This document shows, piece by piece, positions 19,824 through 29,358 of a stretch of 61,760 bases of DNA. Below the pieces are notes generated by a model. That model was not told the DNA's origin, did no database searches, and saw only the letters and a program-made list of their open reading frames with translations. The stretch spans positions 1 through 61,760 of the forward strand of contig CAKKPG010000021.1 of the NCBI GenBank assembly GCA_919901555.1, in the 5' to 3' direction. This DNA is from Nitrospiria bacterium (GTDB lineage Bacteria > Nitrospirota > UBA9217). Position 1 is the stretch's first letter, and the number at the start of each line of letters is the position of its first letter. Position numbers and translations under genes: made by a program.

Positions 19824-19860
19824 GATTGTTCCAGTTTCGCAGCAAGAGGGAGAACGCTCG

Positions 19861-21579
19861 ATGAACCAGTTGCACGAATTCACCTCAGAGCCGATGATCG
19901 CCTATTTCTCCATGGAGATCGGCATCAAGACCGACATCCCGACGTACAGCGGCGGCCTCGGGGTCCTGGCGGGAGACACCATCAAGTCCGCGGCGGACCT
20001 CAAACTCCCCATGGTAGGCGTGACGCTGTTGAGCCGGAAGGGCTACTTCAACCAGGAGATCGACGCCAACGGATGGCAGCTGGAAAAACCGGTGGCCTGG
20101 GACCCCGCACGGTATATGACCCTTCTGCCCGAAAAGGTCAAAGTGCCCATCGAGGGCCGGCACGTGTATATCCAGGCATGGGTGTATCCGGTCATAAGCC
20201 CCACGGGCGGCAAAGTTCCCATCCTCTTCCTGGATACGGACCTTCCGGAGAATGCTCCCGCGGACCGGGGCATCACCGATTACCTCTACGGCGGCGACCT
20301 GAACTACCGGATCAAGCAGGAGGTCGTCCTCGGCATGGGCGGCGTACGGATGCTCCACGCCCTTGAGTTCCATATCAAGAAATACCATATGAACGAGGGG
20401 CACGCCGCCTTTCTCGCTCTCGAACTGCTTCTCCGGTTCAAACGCGACATCGAGAGTGTATGGGACGAACGGTCGGTCTGGGACGTGGCACGCGTGCGCG
20501 ACCTTTGCGTCTTCACCACTCACACGCCGGTGGAGGCAGGCCATGATAAGTTCCCCTATCCCCTCGTGAAGCAGGTGCTCGGTGAGCTCATCCCCATCGA
20601 GGTGCTCAGGGACATCGCAGGCAAGGACCATCTGAACATGACCCTCCTCGCCCTCAACCTGAGCAAGTACATCAACGGCGTGGCAAAAAAGCACGGCGAG
20701 GTTTCGCAGCACATGTTCCCCGGCTACCACATCCACGCCATCACGAACGGCGTGCATACCTTCACCTGGACCTGCGAGGACATGGCAAAGCTTTTCGATA
20801 AGTACATCCCGGGCTGGGCAAACGAGCCTGAGCTTTTTGTCCGGAGCGGCAACATTCCGGAGCTGGAACTGTGGGAGGCGCACCGCGAGGCAAAGAGAAA
20901 ACTGTTCGACTACGTGCATCAGACAACAGGCATCGCCATGGACCTGAATGTCCTTACCTTCGGCTTCGCGCGGCGCGCCACGGCATATAAGCGGCCGCAC
21001 CTCCTTTTTTCCGATATCGAAAGGCTGCTGAAGATCAACGAAAAAGGAAGGCTCCAGATCATCTATGCCGGCAAGGCGCACCCCCACGACGACCCGGGGA
21101 AAAAGCTGATCCAGGGCATCTACCGGTACCGTGAGCAGCTCAGGGGGAAGGTGGAGATCGCCTTTCTTCCGGGGTACAACATGGACATTGCGCTCAAGCT
21201 CGTCTCCGGCGTTGACGTGTGGCTCAACACCCCCCTGCGGCCCCTTGAGGCTTCGGGCACAAGCGGCATGAAGGCCGCGCATAACGGCGTGCCGAATTTC
21301 AGCGTCCTCGACGGCTGGTGGATCGAAGGACACATCGAAGGGTTCACGGGATGGTCCATCGGCGCCCTGTCCTCTGAAACGGGAAACCTGGCGGCCTCGG
21401 ACGCGGAAGACGCGGCGGACCTCTACAACAAGCTCGAGAACCTGGTCATTCCCAAGTACTACGACCCCAACAAGGCGGGCTGGAGCCGCATGATGAGGAA
21501 CGCCATCAGCAAGAACGCCTACTATTTCAACAGCCACCGCATGATGCGGCGGTATGTGACGGAAGCGTATATACGATAG
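19861..21579 (+). CDS. glgP: Alpha-glucan phosphorylase
   Basis: 572 residues, the short form of bacterial glycogen/starch phosphorylases. The pyridoxal-phosphate lysine is in EASGTSGMKAAHNG, and the early part IAYFSMEIGIKTDIPTYSGG with LGVLAGDTIKSAADL is diagnostic. It releases glucose-1-phosphate from storage or dietary alpha-glucans. The start has GAGGGAG eight bases upstream, excluding 23 earlier in-frame codons that run into the inserted element. The small gene at 21586 follows after 6 bases. Confidence 0.96.
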   Translation: MNQLHEFTSEPMIAYFSMEIGIKTDIPTYSGGLGVLAGDTIKSAADLKLPMVGVTLLSRKGYFNQEIDANGWQLEKPVAWDPARYMTLLPEKVKVPIEGRHVYIQAWVYPVISPTGGKVPILFLDTDLPENAPADRGITDYLYGGDLNYRIKQEVVLGMGGVRMLHALEFHIKKYHMNEGHAAFLALELLLRFKRDIESVWDERSVWDVARVRDLCVFTTHTPVEAGHDKFPYPLVKQVLGELIPIEVLRDIAGKDHLNMTLLALNLSKYINGVAKKHGEVSQHMFPGYHIHAITNGVHTFTWTCEDMAKLFDKYIPGWANEPELFVRSGNIPELELWEAHREAKRKLFDYVHQTTGIAMDLNVLTFGFARRATAYKRPHLLFSDIERLLKINEKGRLQIIYAGKAHPHDDPGKKLIQGIYRYREQLRGKVEIAFLPGYNMDIALKLVSGVDVWLNTPLRPLEASGTSGMKAAHNGVPNFSVLDGWWIEGHIEGFTGWSIGALSSETGNLAASDAEDAADLYNKLENLVIPKYYDPNKAGWSRMMRNAISKNAYYFNSHRMMRRYVTEAYIR

Positions 21580-21585
21580 TCTTTT

Positions 21586-21864
21586 ATGCCAATCGAAAAA
21601 GACAAGAAAAGCATCATCCTCCGCTGCGTGCTCAGGCTCGTGAGAAAAAACTCAAATTCCTTTCACCTCATGGGATCGGCGCTCAAGGGCCTCTTCACGG
21701 GGAATTTCAGCAAGCAGATCGTCTCGAAGGTCTTTGATTTCGACCCGAAGAGTAAGCTTCCCGCCGAGGACCTCGTGGCCGAAGCTCTGCTCAACGGGCT
21801 TGAAGACGAGGATATCGAGGAAATATTCAGACGCTACGCGCAGCGCAAGGGATTGGAGTTTTAG
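21586..21864 (+). CDS. Small hypothetical protein following glgP
   Basis: 92 residues (MPIEKDKKSIILRCVLRLVR to the tail RRYAQRKGLEF). Basic N-terminal half, acidic helical C-terminal half (ELxxEALLNGLEDEDIEEIF-like). No signal peptide, membrane segment or known motif. It begins 6 bases after the glgP stop codon, so it is almost certainly co-transcribed and translationally coupled. I do not recognise the family. A role tied to glycogen use would be a guess from position only. Confidence 0.6.
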   Translation: MPIEKDKKSIILRCVLRLVRKNSNSFHLMGSALKGLFTGNFSKQIVSKVFDFDPKSKLPAEDLVAEALLNGLEDEDIEEIFRRYAQRKGLEF

Positions 21865-21903
21865 CATCCCGATTCCGCATTTCGAATTCCGCATTCCGCA
21901 TTT
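21864..21903. repeat. ATTCCGC short-unit degenerate repeat
   Basis: Spacer between converging glgP-operon and the PilB-like gene filled with variations of ATTCCGCATTTCG / ATTCCGCATTCCGC. Similar runs occur at 10780-10798, 11932-11998 and 41575-41604, always between genes. Confidence 0.5.
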
Positions 21904-21906
21904 GAT

Positions 21907-23676
21907 TCATATTCCTTCCGTTTCCTGGGTCACCCTGAGCACTTCCTCCACGGTCGTAATTCCGTGCGCGGCCTTGATCAACCCCTCCTGGCGGAGCGTC
22001 CTGAACCCGGCCTGGGCAGCAACGGATTTTATACTGTTGCTCGACGCCTTGGCAACGATCATGCCCCTGATCGCGTCGTTCAGCTCCATAAGCTCGAACA
22101 GGCCCACCCGGCCCTGGTAGCCGGTGTTCCTGCAGGCCGGACAGCCTTCTGCCCGGTAGAAGTCCATCGGCCCCGACGCGATGCCGAGGCTCCGCAGCAG
22201 CTCGGGACCGGCGGCATAGGGCTTCTTGCAGCGCTCACAGATCTTCCGGACCAGGCGCTGGGCCACGATCCCGATGGCGGATGAGGCAATGAGGAAGGGC
22301 TCGATTCCCATATCAATGAGCCTCGTTGCCGCCCCTGCCGCGTCGTTGGTATGGAGCGTGGAGAAAACGAGATGGCCGGTGAGCGCCGCGTGAATGGCGA
22401 TCTCGGCCGTCTCGCGGTCGCGGATTTCGCCCACCATGATGACGTCCGGGTCCTGACGGAGGATCGAGCGGAGGCCGCTCGCAAAGGTCACGCCGGCCTT
22501 GGGGTTCACCTGCACCTGGTTCACCCCCATGATCTGGTATTCGACAGGATCTTCCACCGTCACGATGTTGCTCGCCTTCCGGTCCAGGGCGCTGACGCTT
22601 GCATAGAGCGTCGTTGATTTTCCGCTCCCCGTGGGCCCCGTCACGAGGACCATGCCGTAGGGCCTCGTGATCAGTTTTCGATATCGCTCGAGCAGCTCCG
22701 CCGTGAAATTGAGCCCCTCAAGGTTCTGGATGACCTGCGTCCGGTCCAGGAGGCGCATGACCACGGTCTCTCCCTGGATCACGGGCAGTGTCGAGACGCG
22801 GATATCCACCGTGGTATCGCCGTCCATCCGGAGGGCGTTCCGCTCGCGGAAGACCGCCGTGACCACCGGCCCGGCATCGGTGTGGGTCACCCGTGCCTGG
22901 AACCGTCCGTCCTGGGGCATCCGCTTCTCGGCAATGTCCATGTTCGCCATGATTTTAATGCGCGATACGATGGGCGCATGCATCTCGCGGGGCAGGGACT
23001 TCACTTCCGCGAGCACGCCGTCGATGCGGAAGCGCACCTTGATGAACTTGCCCTCGGGGTCGATATGGATGTCGCTCGCGCGGTCCATGATGGCCTGGGC
23101 GATAAGCATGCTCACCATTTTGATCACGGGAGCGTCCTCGGCGGCAACACCGGGGATCATCTCCGCTTCTCCGATCGCGGCCGGCGCCGCCGGAGCGCCC
23201 GCGAAGTCCATGGCAGCCGCCTCCATAGCGGGGGTCACGCCGTAGTACCGGTCGATGGCCTTCAGGATGTCGCTCCGCGTCGCCACCACCTGACGGACCA
23301 ACCTGCATGTGGCCTTCGTAATATCATCGATGCAGAAAATGTTAAGCGGATCAGCGGCAGCTACAACCACGGCGTCTCCGTCTTTGTACAGAGGGATAGC
23401 AACAAGCCGCCGGGCCATGGCCGCGGGGATGAGCCGCACCGTCTCCGTGTCCACGAGCTGCTTTTCAATCTCGATGTACGGGATATTAAGCTGTCTGCCG
23501 AGGAACGAGGCCAGGTTGATCTCGGTGATGAATCCGAGGTCAACGAGGACCTCTCCTACCTTTCCTCCCCGCTTCTTCTGCTCCTCCAGCGCCTTCTTGA
23601 GCTGCTCGTCCTTGATAAGTCCGGCTGCAACGAGCATTTCTCCCAGCATCTTCCTCTTGGTATCCACGACGGCCAT
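21907..23676 (-). CDS. GspE/PulE/PilB-type assembly ATPase
   Basis: 589 residues. The N-terminal region has two MshEN-like repeats (MLGEMLVAAGLIKDEQLKKA; GEVLVDLGFITEINLASFLG then RQLNIPYIE), a fold that binds cyclic di-GMP in some relatives. The motor domain has Walker A GPTGSGKST, Asp box and Walker B (DPDVIMVGEIRDRETA), and a four-cysteine zinc site (CERCKKPY ... CPACRNTG). The start has GGAGG upstream. Such ATPases power type II secretion or type IV pilus extension; no pilin, PilC or secretin gene is in the window, so the system it serves lies elsewhere. Confidence 0.93.
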   Translation of the reverse strand: MAVVDTKRKMLGEMLVAAGLIKDEQLKKALEEQKKRGGKVGEVLVDLGFITEINLASFLGRQLNIPYIEIEKQLVDTETVRLIPAAMARRLVAIPLYKDGDAVVVAAADPLNIFCIDDITKATCRLVRQVVATRSDILKAIDRYYGVTPAMEAAAMDFAGAPAAPAAIGEAEMIPGVAAEDAPVIKMVSMLIAQAIMDRASDIHIDPEGKFIKVRFRIDGVLAEVKSLPREMHAPIVSRIKIMANMDIAEKRMPQDGRFQARVTHTDAGPVVTAVFRERNALRMDGDTTVDIRVSTLPVIQGETVVMRLLDRTQVIQNLEGLNFTAELLERYRKLITRPYGMVLVTGPTGSGKSTTLYASVSALDRKASNIVTVEDPVEYQIMGVNQVQVNPKAGVTFASGLRSILRQDPDVIMVGEIRDRETAEIAIHAALTGHLVFSTLHTNDAAGAATRLIDMGIEPFLIASSAIGIVAQRLVRKICERCKKPYAAGPELLRSLGIASGPMDFYRAEGCPACRNTGYQGRVGLFELMELNDAIRGMIVAKASSNSIKSVAAQAGFRTLRQEGLIKAAHGITTVEEVLRVTQETEGI

Positions 23677-23882
23677 GGTCCCTTTTCCTCCAAATACCAT
23701 TGAAAAAACAGGGCAAAAAATGAGTTCTGAAACTGATTATACCAGAAAAAGCGCGCCTGCGGAGAAAGAATCCTGCATTGTTGCCACGCCTCCTTGACGG
23801 GCCTCATATTGTATGATAAGTTTTGAGCTATGCGACATACGATGTCCCGGATTTCCTGTAGCCGCCGTGATCGGAGCCATGC

Positions 23883-26381
23883 ATGCCGTGGATGATCCCT
23901 GCTGTAGCCGCCACCCTCTTCGACACGCTCGTACTCGTATTCGTATATTTCTATCTCTTCAGCCAGTATCGCGAGCGGTCCGTCGGCCTCTGGACCCTGA
24001 GTTGGACGTTGTACGCGCTCAGGCTTCTCTTCGAGCTCTGGACGCTTCTCTCGGGAGAGTCGGCGTACCGTATGATCGGGATCCAGACCGCTTCTCTTCT
24101 GAGCGGGCTGCTGCTCCTCGGGGGCGCCTATGCCTTTCAGGAAAAAACGCTTTCAAAATGGTGGATATACGGTTCTGCAGCCGGGGTCCTCTGGATCGTC
24201 GGCGCCGTGCTCTCCGGCGTTCCGTTCACGCTCCTCACACTGCCCACGTTCCTCTTTCTCGGCGCCATCTATGTGTTGACGGGGTCGGCATTTCTGGGCA
24301 TGCGGAAGCTCCGGGGCGCGGGCAGGACCATCACCGGCTGGGCCTTCATCCTCTGGGGCATGCACAAAGTGAACTATCCTTTTCTGCGGCCTATTGAGTG
24401 GCTTGCTCCCTGGGGGTACCTCTTCTCCTCCGTACTGGGAATCACGGTCGCCGTCGGCATCGTGCTCGTGTACTTCCAAAAAACGCGGCAAGACCTTTCT
24501 GAAAGTGAAGAACGGTACCGCAGTCTCTTCGCAAACAACCACGCGGTGATGCTTCTGGTCGACCCGCAAACGGGAGGCATTGTGGACGCCAACCCGGCCG
24601 CCTGCGCGTTCTACGGCTACACCAGAGAGGGCATTCTGTCCATGACGATCACGGACATCAACACCATCTCTCCGGAGCAGGTGTTCCAGGAAATGGACCG
24701 CGCCAGGCTGGAACGGCGCCACCTCTTCTACTTCCGCCACCGCCTGGCGAACGGCGAGGTGCGGGACGTTGAGGTGTACAGCGGTCCCATCAGAATAGAG
24801 GGAAAGACGCTGCTCTATTCCATCGTCCATGACATCGCCGCAAGGAGGCAAGCCGAGGAAAAGCTCCGGACGGCGACGTCCCAACTTGCCATCCTGATCG
24901 AGCACATGCGCGACGGCATCCTGTTCGAGGACGGGTCGCGCAGGATCGCCCTCGCAAACCGGGCTTTCTGTTCGCTCTTTGAGATCGCCGCCTCTCCGGA
25001 AGCCCTTGCGAGTGCGGACTGCAGGGCGGCCGCGCAAAAGGCGAGCCTGCTCTTCCCCGAGCCCCGGCAGTTCGTGGAACGCATCGATGACATAATCGAC
25101 AACGGGAATATCGTCACCAACGAGACTCTCCTGCTCGCCGATGGACGAGCTTTTGAGCGGGATTACATCCCCATTGTCAGGCGGGGATCCGGTCCGGGAC
25201 ATCTCTGGCAGTACCGCGATATCACCGAGCGCAGGAGACTGGAAGGCCAGCTCCGCCATGCCCAGAAGATGGACGCCATCGGGCAGCTCGCCGGAGGCGT
25301 GGCCCACGACTTCAACAACGTCCTCACCGCCATCATCGGCTACGGGAACCTTCTGCTCCTGAAGATGAAGGGCGACGATCCCCTGAGGACCCATGTGGAC
25401 CAGATCCTTGCCTCATCGGATCGGGCGGCGGGACTCACGCAGAGCCTCCTCTCCTTCAGTCGGAAAAAGGACCTTGCCCTGAGGCCGGTGAGCCTGAACG
25501 AGATCGCCATTCGGGTGGAAAAGCTGCTCCACCGGCTTATCGGCGAGGACATTGAACTGAAAACGACTGTTCCCGGCGAAGACGTGAGGATCATGGGCGA
25601 CTCGGGGCAGATAGAGCAGGTCCTGATCAATCTGGCAACGAACGCCCGGGATGCCATGACCGGCGGCGGAATGCTTACCATCGAGCTTGATCGTAAGGAG
25701 TTGGACGTCGATTTCAAAAAAACGTACGGGTACGGAAAGCCGGGAGCTTATGCCCTCATAACCATAACGGACACCGGCATCGGCATGGACGAGGAGACAA
25801 GGGAGCGGATCTTCGAGCCTTTCTTCACGACCAAGGAGCCCGGCAAGGGCACCGGGCTCGGCCTCTCCATCGTCTACGGCATCGTGAAGCAGCACAACGG
25901 CTATATCAATGTTGCGAGCACGCCGGGAAACGGCACGACGTTCAGCGTATATCTGCCGCTCACAACAGCCGACGCTGTGCGGCCGGAACAAAGCAACGCC
26001 GTACCTCCGGACAGGGGCACGGAAACCATCCTCCTGGCGGAGGACGACGCCGAGGTAAGGAGCCTCGCGAAATCGATCCTCGAGGAATTCGGCTACCGGG
26101 TCATTGAAAGCGTTGACGGCGAGGACGCCGTAAAAAAATTCAGGCAAAACCACGACAGCGTTCACCTGCTGATCCTCGATGTCGTCATGCCGAAGAAGAG
26201 CGGCAAGGAAGCATACGAGGCGATACGTGCGATCCATCCAGGCATCAAAGTGCTGTTTACGAGCGGGTATGACTCGGACGTCGTCCGGAAGAAAGGCGTC
26301 CTCGAGCAGGGAACGAACTTCATCATGAAGCCCCTTTCCCCCAGGGAGTTTCTGAAAAAAGTACGGGAGGCGCTGGGCTGA
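23883..26381 (+). CDS. Membrane PAS hybrid histidine kinase with receiver domain
   Basis: 832 residues. About seven membrane helices fill residues 1-200. A PAS domain follows (about 215-325, [20 protein letters not shown]), then a second PAS-like segment (about 330-450), a His kinase dimerisation domain with the phosphoacceptor in [16 protein letters not shown], an ATPase domain ([32 protein letters not shown]) and a C-terminal receiver domain whose Asp is in [13 protein letters not shown]. It senses an unknown signal at the membrane. The HD-GYP response regulator gene downstream is a natural candidate partner. Confidence 0.93.
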   Translation: MPWMIPAVAATLFDTLVLVFVYFYLFSQYRERSVGLWTLSWTLYALRLLFELWTLLSGESAYRMIGIQTASLLSGLLLLGGAYAFQEKTLSKWWIYGSAAGVLWIVGAVLSGVPFTLLTLPTFLFLGAIYVLTGSAFLGMRKLRGAGRTITGWAFILWGMHKVNYPFLRPIEWLAPWGYLFSSVLGITVAVGIVLVYFQKTRQDLSESEERYRSLFANNHAVMLLVDPQTGGIVDANPAACAFYGYTREGILSMTITDINTISPEQVFQEMDRARLERRHLFYFRHRLANGEVRDVEVYSGPIRIEGKTLLYSIVHDIAARRQAEEKLRTATSQLAILIEHMRDGILFEDGSRRIALANRAFCSLFEIAASPEALASADCRAAAQKASLLFPEPRQFVERIDDIIDNGNIVTNETLLLADGRAFERDYIPIVRRGSGPGHLWQYRDITERRRLEGQLRHAQKMDAIGQLAGGVAHDFNNVLTAIIGYGNLLLLKMKGDDPLRTHVDQILASSDRAAGLTQSLLSFSRKKDLALRPVSLNEIAIRVEKLLHRLIGEDIELKTTVPGEDVRIMGDSGQIEQVLINLATNARDAMTGGGMLTIELDRKELDVDFKKTYGYGKPGAYALITITDTGIGMDEETRERIFEPFFTTKEPGKGTGLGLSIVYGIVKQHNGYINVASTPGNGTTFSVYLPLTTADAVRPEQSNAVPPDRGTETILLAEDDAEVRSLAKSILEEFGYRVIESVDGEDAVKKFRQNHDSVHLLILDVVMPKKSGKEAYEAIRAIHPGIKVLFTSGYDSDVVRKKGVLEQGTNFIMKPLSPREFLKKVREALG

Positions 26382-26603
26382 TGAAAGAATATTTTCACCA
26401 CCAGACATAAAATCCGGTGAATGCAAAATGCAGGGTGCAAAATGTAAACGTTGTAATGAAGGAATATAAACCGCGGCCTGAGGCCACACCGTCATTTTGT
26501 AATTTGCAATTTGCGTGGTAAATTTCGGTCCGGCCTGTCCCGCTCAGAGGGGCTGGTCCGGGTCAGGATATTAAGGAAACCCGTCATGAAGGAGCGGCAA
26601 ACA

Positions 26604-27689
26604 ATGAGCCAGCAATCAGGTACACCGAACCCCCAATCCACCGTCCTCGTCGTTGACGACGACCCCTATGTCCTCGAATCCGTCTCATCCCTTCTCAAGG
26701 GATTCGGGTATGCCGTCATGACCACTCAGCACCCGAAGGAGGCCGCCGAGCTGGCCCGGGTGTCGGGGCTCGACGTCATCCTCACCGACATCAGGATGCC
26801 CGGGATGACGGGGATCGAGCTCCTGGAGAAGATCCACGCGCAGAACCAGCAGATGCCGGTGATCCTCATGACGGCCTATGCGGAACTGGATATCGCGGTG
26901 GACGCCGTCAAGAAAGGGGCCTTCGACTTCATCACCAAGCCCTACAAGCCCGAATATCTCCTCCACACCATCGAGAAGGCGATCAAGTATACGCGGCTCA
27001 TGCAGATGGAGAAGGATTACAAGGTCACCCTCGAGGACACCGTGCGCAAAAGGACCCAGGAGCTGTCGGACGCCCTGGAAATGGTCAGGAGCACGAGCAA
27101 CGAGCTCATCCGGCGGCTCACGGTGGTGGCGGAATACCGCGACACGGACACGGGAGCCCACATTTCCCGGATCGGCATGTATTCGAACAGGGTCGCCCGG
27201 GCCATGGGCCTCTCCCCGGCGTTCATTGAGACCCTGACCTTCGCCAGTTCCATGCACGACATCGGGAAGATCGGGATTCCCGACAACATTCTCCTCAAGC
27301 CCGGTCCCCTTACGAAAGAGGAATTCGAGATCATGAAGACCCATACCAACAAGGGCGAACAGATCCTTGCGAGGTCCACGTACCCCACCATCGAGCTTGC
27401 CGCGTCCGTCGCGCTGAACCACCATGAGCGGTGGGACGGCTTCGGGTATCCGAGGGGCCTCAAAGGCGAGGCCATCCCCATCGAGGGGAGGATCGTCATG
27501 CTCGTTGACCAGTACGATGCCCTCCGGAGCAAGCGGCCCTATAAAAAAGCCTTCACCCACGAGGAAGCGCGCCAGATCATCACCGAGGGGGACGGCCGGA
27601 CCATGCCGTCCCACTTCGACCCCCGGGTCCTGAAAACGTTCAAGGACGTAGCGCCGGAATTCGCGGAAATCTTCGACAGCCACCAGTGA
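26604..27689 (+). CDS. HD-GYP response regulator (cyclic di-GMP phosphodiesterase type)
   Basis: 361 residues. Receiver domain (about 12-125) with acidic pocket VVDDDP, phospho-Asp in [13 protein letters not shown] and Lys in FITKPYKP, a coiled linker, then an HD-GYP domain (about 185-355) with [30 protein letters not shown]. All catalytic signatures including the GYP triplet are intact, so it should hydrolyse cyclic di-GMP when phosphorylated or released. The start has AAGGAG nine bases upstream, which excludes 31 earlier codons. It follows the hybrid kinase by 222 bases. Confidence 0.94.
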   Translation: MSQQSGTPNPQSTVLVVDDDPYVLESVSSLLKGFGYAVMTTQHPKEAAELARVSGLDVILTDIRMPGMTGIELLEKIHAQNQQMPVILMTAYAELDIAVDAVKKGAFDFITKPYKPEYLLHTIEKAIKYTRLMQMEKDYKVTLEDTVRKRTQELSDALEMVRSTSNELIRRLTVVAEYRDTDTGAHISRIGMYSNRVARAMGLSPAFIETLTFASSMHDIGKIGIPDNILLKPGPLTKEEFEIMKTHTNKGEQILARSTYPTIELAASVALNHHERWDGFGYPRGLKGEAIPIEGRIVMLVDQYDALRSKRPYKKAFTHEEARQIITEGDGRTMPSHFDPRVLKTFKDVAPEFAEIFDSHQ

Positions 27690-27701
27690 AGGATAACGGA
27701 C

Positions 27702-27893
27702 ATGCGTATTTTTTTTAAGCTTCTCCTTTCCCTATTCGCCGTAGAAACCGGCATCAAGGCCCTTTTTACGAGCGGCTATACCGCGGACATCGTCCATAAA
27801 AAAGGCATCCTCGAAGAAGGGACGGATTTCATCACAAAGCCTATCATACCTCAGGAGCTGATTTTGAAAGTGAGGGAGATCCTGAGCAGGTAA
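27702..27893 (+). pseudogene. Receiver-domain fragment (remnant)
   Basis: 63 codons. Residues 17-63 (GIKALFTSGYTADIVHKKGI to KVREILSR) match the last third of a receiver domain and closely resemble the C terminus of the hybrid kinase at 23883-26381. The phospho-acceptor half is absent, and the first 15 residues (MRIFFKLLLSLFAVE) are unrelated. It looks like the tail of a lost hybrid kinase, possibly still translated. It starts 12 bases after the HD-GYP gene. Confidence 0.65.
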
Positions 27894-28057
27894 AAAAGAC
27901 CGATTCATCCCGCAGAAGCGTGCGGCCCTCCCGCACTCCTTGTTCCTGCACGGGACGTAAACCCCTTCGCCTCAGCCCCGATAAGAACTCATCATACAGC
28001 CCTTCTCCCCCATGCGTTCCCTCTTGCCTTCCGGCGCATTTTATATTATAGTTTCCC

Positions 28058-28537
28058 ATGCTCAATAAAATAAAGAACGTGCAGGAACTGCGCCCGCTCC
28101 TGGAAATCCTGCGGGCCGCGGGCAAGAAGATCGTTTTCACCAACGGCTGCTTCGACATCATTCACACCGGGCATACGCGCTATCTTGCCACGGCCAGGTC
28201 CTTCGGTGATGTCCTCATCGTGGCGGCCAACAGCGACTCATCGGTGTGCATGATCAAGGGAGAAAAACGGCCCATCAACCCCCAGGCGGAGCGGGCGGAG
28301 GTGCTCGCCGCACTGGAATCGGTGGATTTTGTCACCATCTTCGACGAGCCTGATCCCTACCGGGTCATTGCGGAGCTTCAACCGGACGTGCTGGTCAAGG
28401 GAGGCGACTGGCCCATTGAAAAGATCATCGGAAGAGACATCGTGGAAGCCCGGGGCGGCAGGGTGATAAATGTTCCCTATGTAGAAGGCGCTTCGACCAC
28501 GGGGATCATTGAAAAGATCGTGAAGACGTACTCGTGA
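28058..28537 (+). CDS. rfaE2: D-glycero-beta-D-manno-heptose 1-phosphate adenylyltransferase
   Basis: 159 residues, a stand-alone version of the C-terminal half of HldE. The nucleotidyltransferase signature FTNGCFDIIHTGHTRYL (HxGH) and the block KRPINPQAERAEVLAALESV are intact. It makes ADP-heptose for the inner core of lipopolysaccharide, which supports a Gram-negative cell. No kinase half (HldE-N / RfaE1) is in the window. Confidence 0.94.
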   Translation: MLNKIKNVQELRPLLEILRAAGKKIVFTNGCFDIIHTGHTRYLATARSFGDVLIVAANSDSSVCMIKGEKRPINPQAERAEVLAALESVDFVTIFDEPDPYRVIAELQPDVLVKGGDWPIEKIIGRDIVEARGGRVINVPYVEGASTTGIIEKIVKTYS

Positions 28538-28560
28538 CTCTTTTGTTTAAACACAAATCA

Positions 28561-28590
28561 TAACTGCCCAGGCCTGCCGCTGAGCAGTTA
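28561..28590. repeat. Hairpin relic of the GTAACTACTCAGGTC element
   Basis: TAACTGCCCAG and CTGAGCAGTTA face each other across 8 bases, one mismatch. The arms resemble the terminal repeats of copies A and B with no interior left and no target duplication visible. It lies just after rfaE2 and could act as a terminator-like stem. Confidence 0.55.
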
Positions 28591-28616
28591 CCTTGCCTTC
28601 CTATCTTCATACGTTC

Positions 28617-29006
28617 TCATGTTCGCCGTTTTTTCCTTCTCTTATTCGCTTCAATCCGGTACAGATCGTCATCATCGAACCCGAAATAGTGTCCGAGCTC
28701 ATGTATCACGACCTCGGCCACCGTTTTCTCGATATCCTCGGGCGATGAGGCGGATTCCTCGATGGGTCGCTGATAGATGACGATCCGGTCCGGCAGCACG
28801 TTGCCGTATCCCCAGCCCCGCTCCGTGAGCGGCACGCCGTGGTACTGTCCCAGGAGCGTACCCGAGTTTATTCCCATTTCCCGGAGCGTCTCCGGAGACG
28901 GCGCGTCCTCGATCTGAACGGAAATGTTCTCGAGCTTTGCGGCGAATTCACGGGGAAGCCGCCGGAGGGCCCGGGAGACCAGCTTTTCAAAGGAAATTCT
29001 ATCCAT
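28617..29006 (-). CDS. Zincin-like metallopeptidase family protein (DUF1025 type)
   Basis: 129 residues. The zinc motif HELGH with a following Asp-rich stretch (VVIHELGHYFGFDDDDLYRI) places it in the PF06262 zincin-like family of small intracellular proteins of unknown substrate. No signal peptide is present from the chosen ATG (MDRISFEKLVSRALRRLP). A longer frame upstream reads through a terminator and is rejected. It is a single gene after the terminator of the MNT-HEPN unit. Confidence 0.85.
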   Translation of the reverse strand: MDRISFEKLVSRALRRLPREFAAKLENISVQIEDAPSPETLREMGINSGTLLGQYHGVPLTERGWGYGNVLPDRIVIYQRPIEESASSPEDIEKTVAEVVIHELGHYFGFDDDDLYRIEANKRRKKRRT

Positions 29007-29065
29007 AGGACAAGAATGCGCGCAGTAATCATGCCGGCATGGGCTGCCGTGCACGGATATCGATA

Positions 29066-29100
29066 GGAAAAACAAAACCACGAAGATTTCCTTCGTGGTT
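29066..29100 (-). terminator. Terminator of the MNT-HEPN-lysine peptide unit
   Basis: Perfect 10-bp stem AACCACGAAG / CTTCGTGGTT with a 5-base loop, followed on the minus strand by a T-rich run (TTTTGTTTTTCC). A second small stem (GATAGCC / GGCTATA) lies just before it. It closes the transcription unit that starts near 30524. Confidence 0.8.
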
Positions 29101-29144
29101 ATAGCCCGAGGCTATCGGACAACATCAGAAGCATCGTTTTCAGG

Positions 29145-29204
29145 TTATTTCTTTTTCGTGGTCTTTTTGGCTTTCTTTGCAGGAGCCTTCTTTTTTACCG
29201 GCAT
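29145..29204 (-). CDS. Lysine-rich micropeptide 2 (19 aa)
   Basis: Codes for MPVKKKAPAKKAKKTTKKK, a peptide of Lys, Ala, Thr and Pro like the tails of histone H1 and bacterial H1-like proteins. The ATG is preceded by the leader GAAAGGGGGTG, which is identical to the one before micropeptide 1, so the reading frame looks genuinely translated. It is the last gene before the terminator at 29066-29100. A peptide with this charge would be expected to bind nucleic acid or acidic proteins; this is inference. Short lysine-rich frames can arise by chance from A-rich DNA, but the region here is not generally A-rich. Confidence 0.55.
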   Translation of the reverse strand: MPVKKKAPAKKAKKTTKKK

Positions 29205-29299
29205 GGTATGTTCACCCCCTTTCACGATACGCACTTTCAGACGGTGAGAGCGCCTCTTTCAACCTGTTCCATGCACTTATTGAGAGATGATTCCAAATT

Positions 29300-29325
29300 C
29301 GCCGGGGGCGTCGATGCCCCCGGCG
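29300..29325 (-). repeat. Strong G+C hairpin between the two lysine micropeptides
   Basis: Perfect 10-bp stem CGCCGGGGGC / GCCCCCGGCG with a 6-base loop, in the 154-base gap between the micropeptide genes. There is no T tract after it, so it is not a standard terminator. It could slow decay or reduce read-through to the second peptide. Confidence 0.6.
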
Positions 29326-29358
29326 GGTCCCATTGGAGGGACACTGTATAAATGAGAA

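Noticed and set aside
19885-21537. 550-codon open frame on the minus strand over glgP
   Set aside because: Antisense shadow of the phosphorylase caused by codon bias; no motif and no ribosome binding site.
24153-25394. 413-codon minus-strand frame over the hybrid kinase
   Set aside because: Shadow; the kinase domains on the plus strand are unmistakable.
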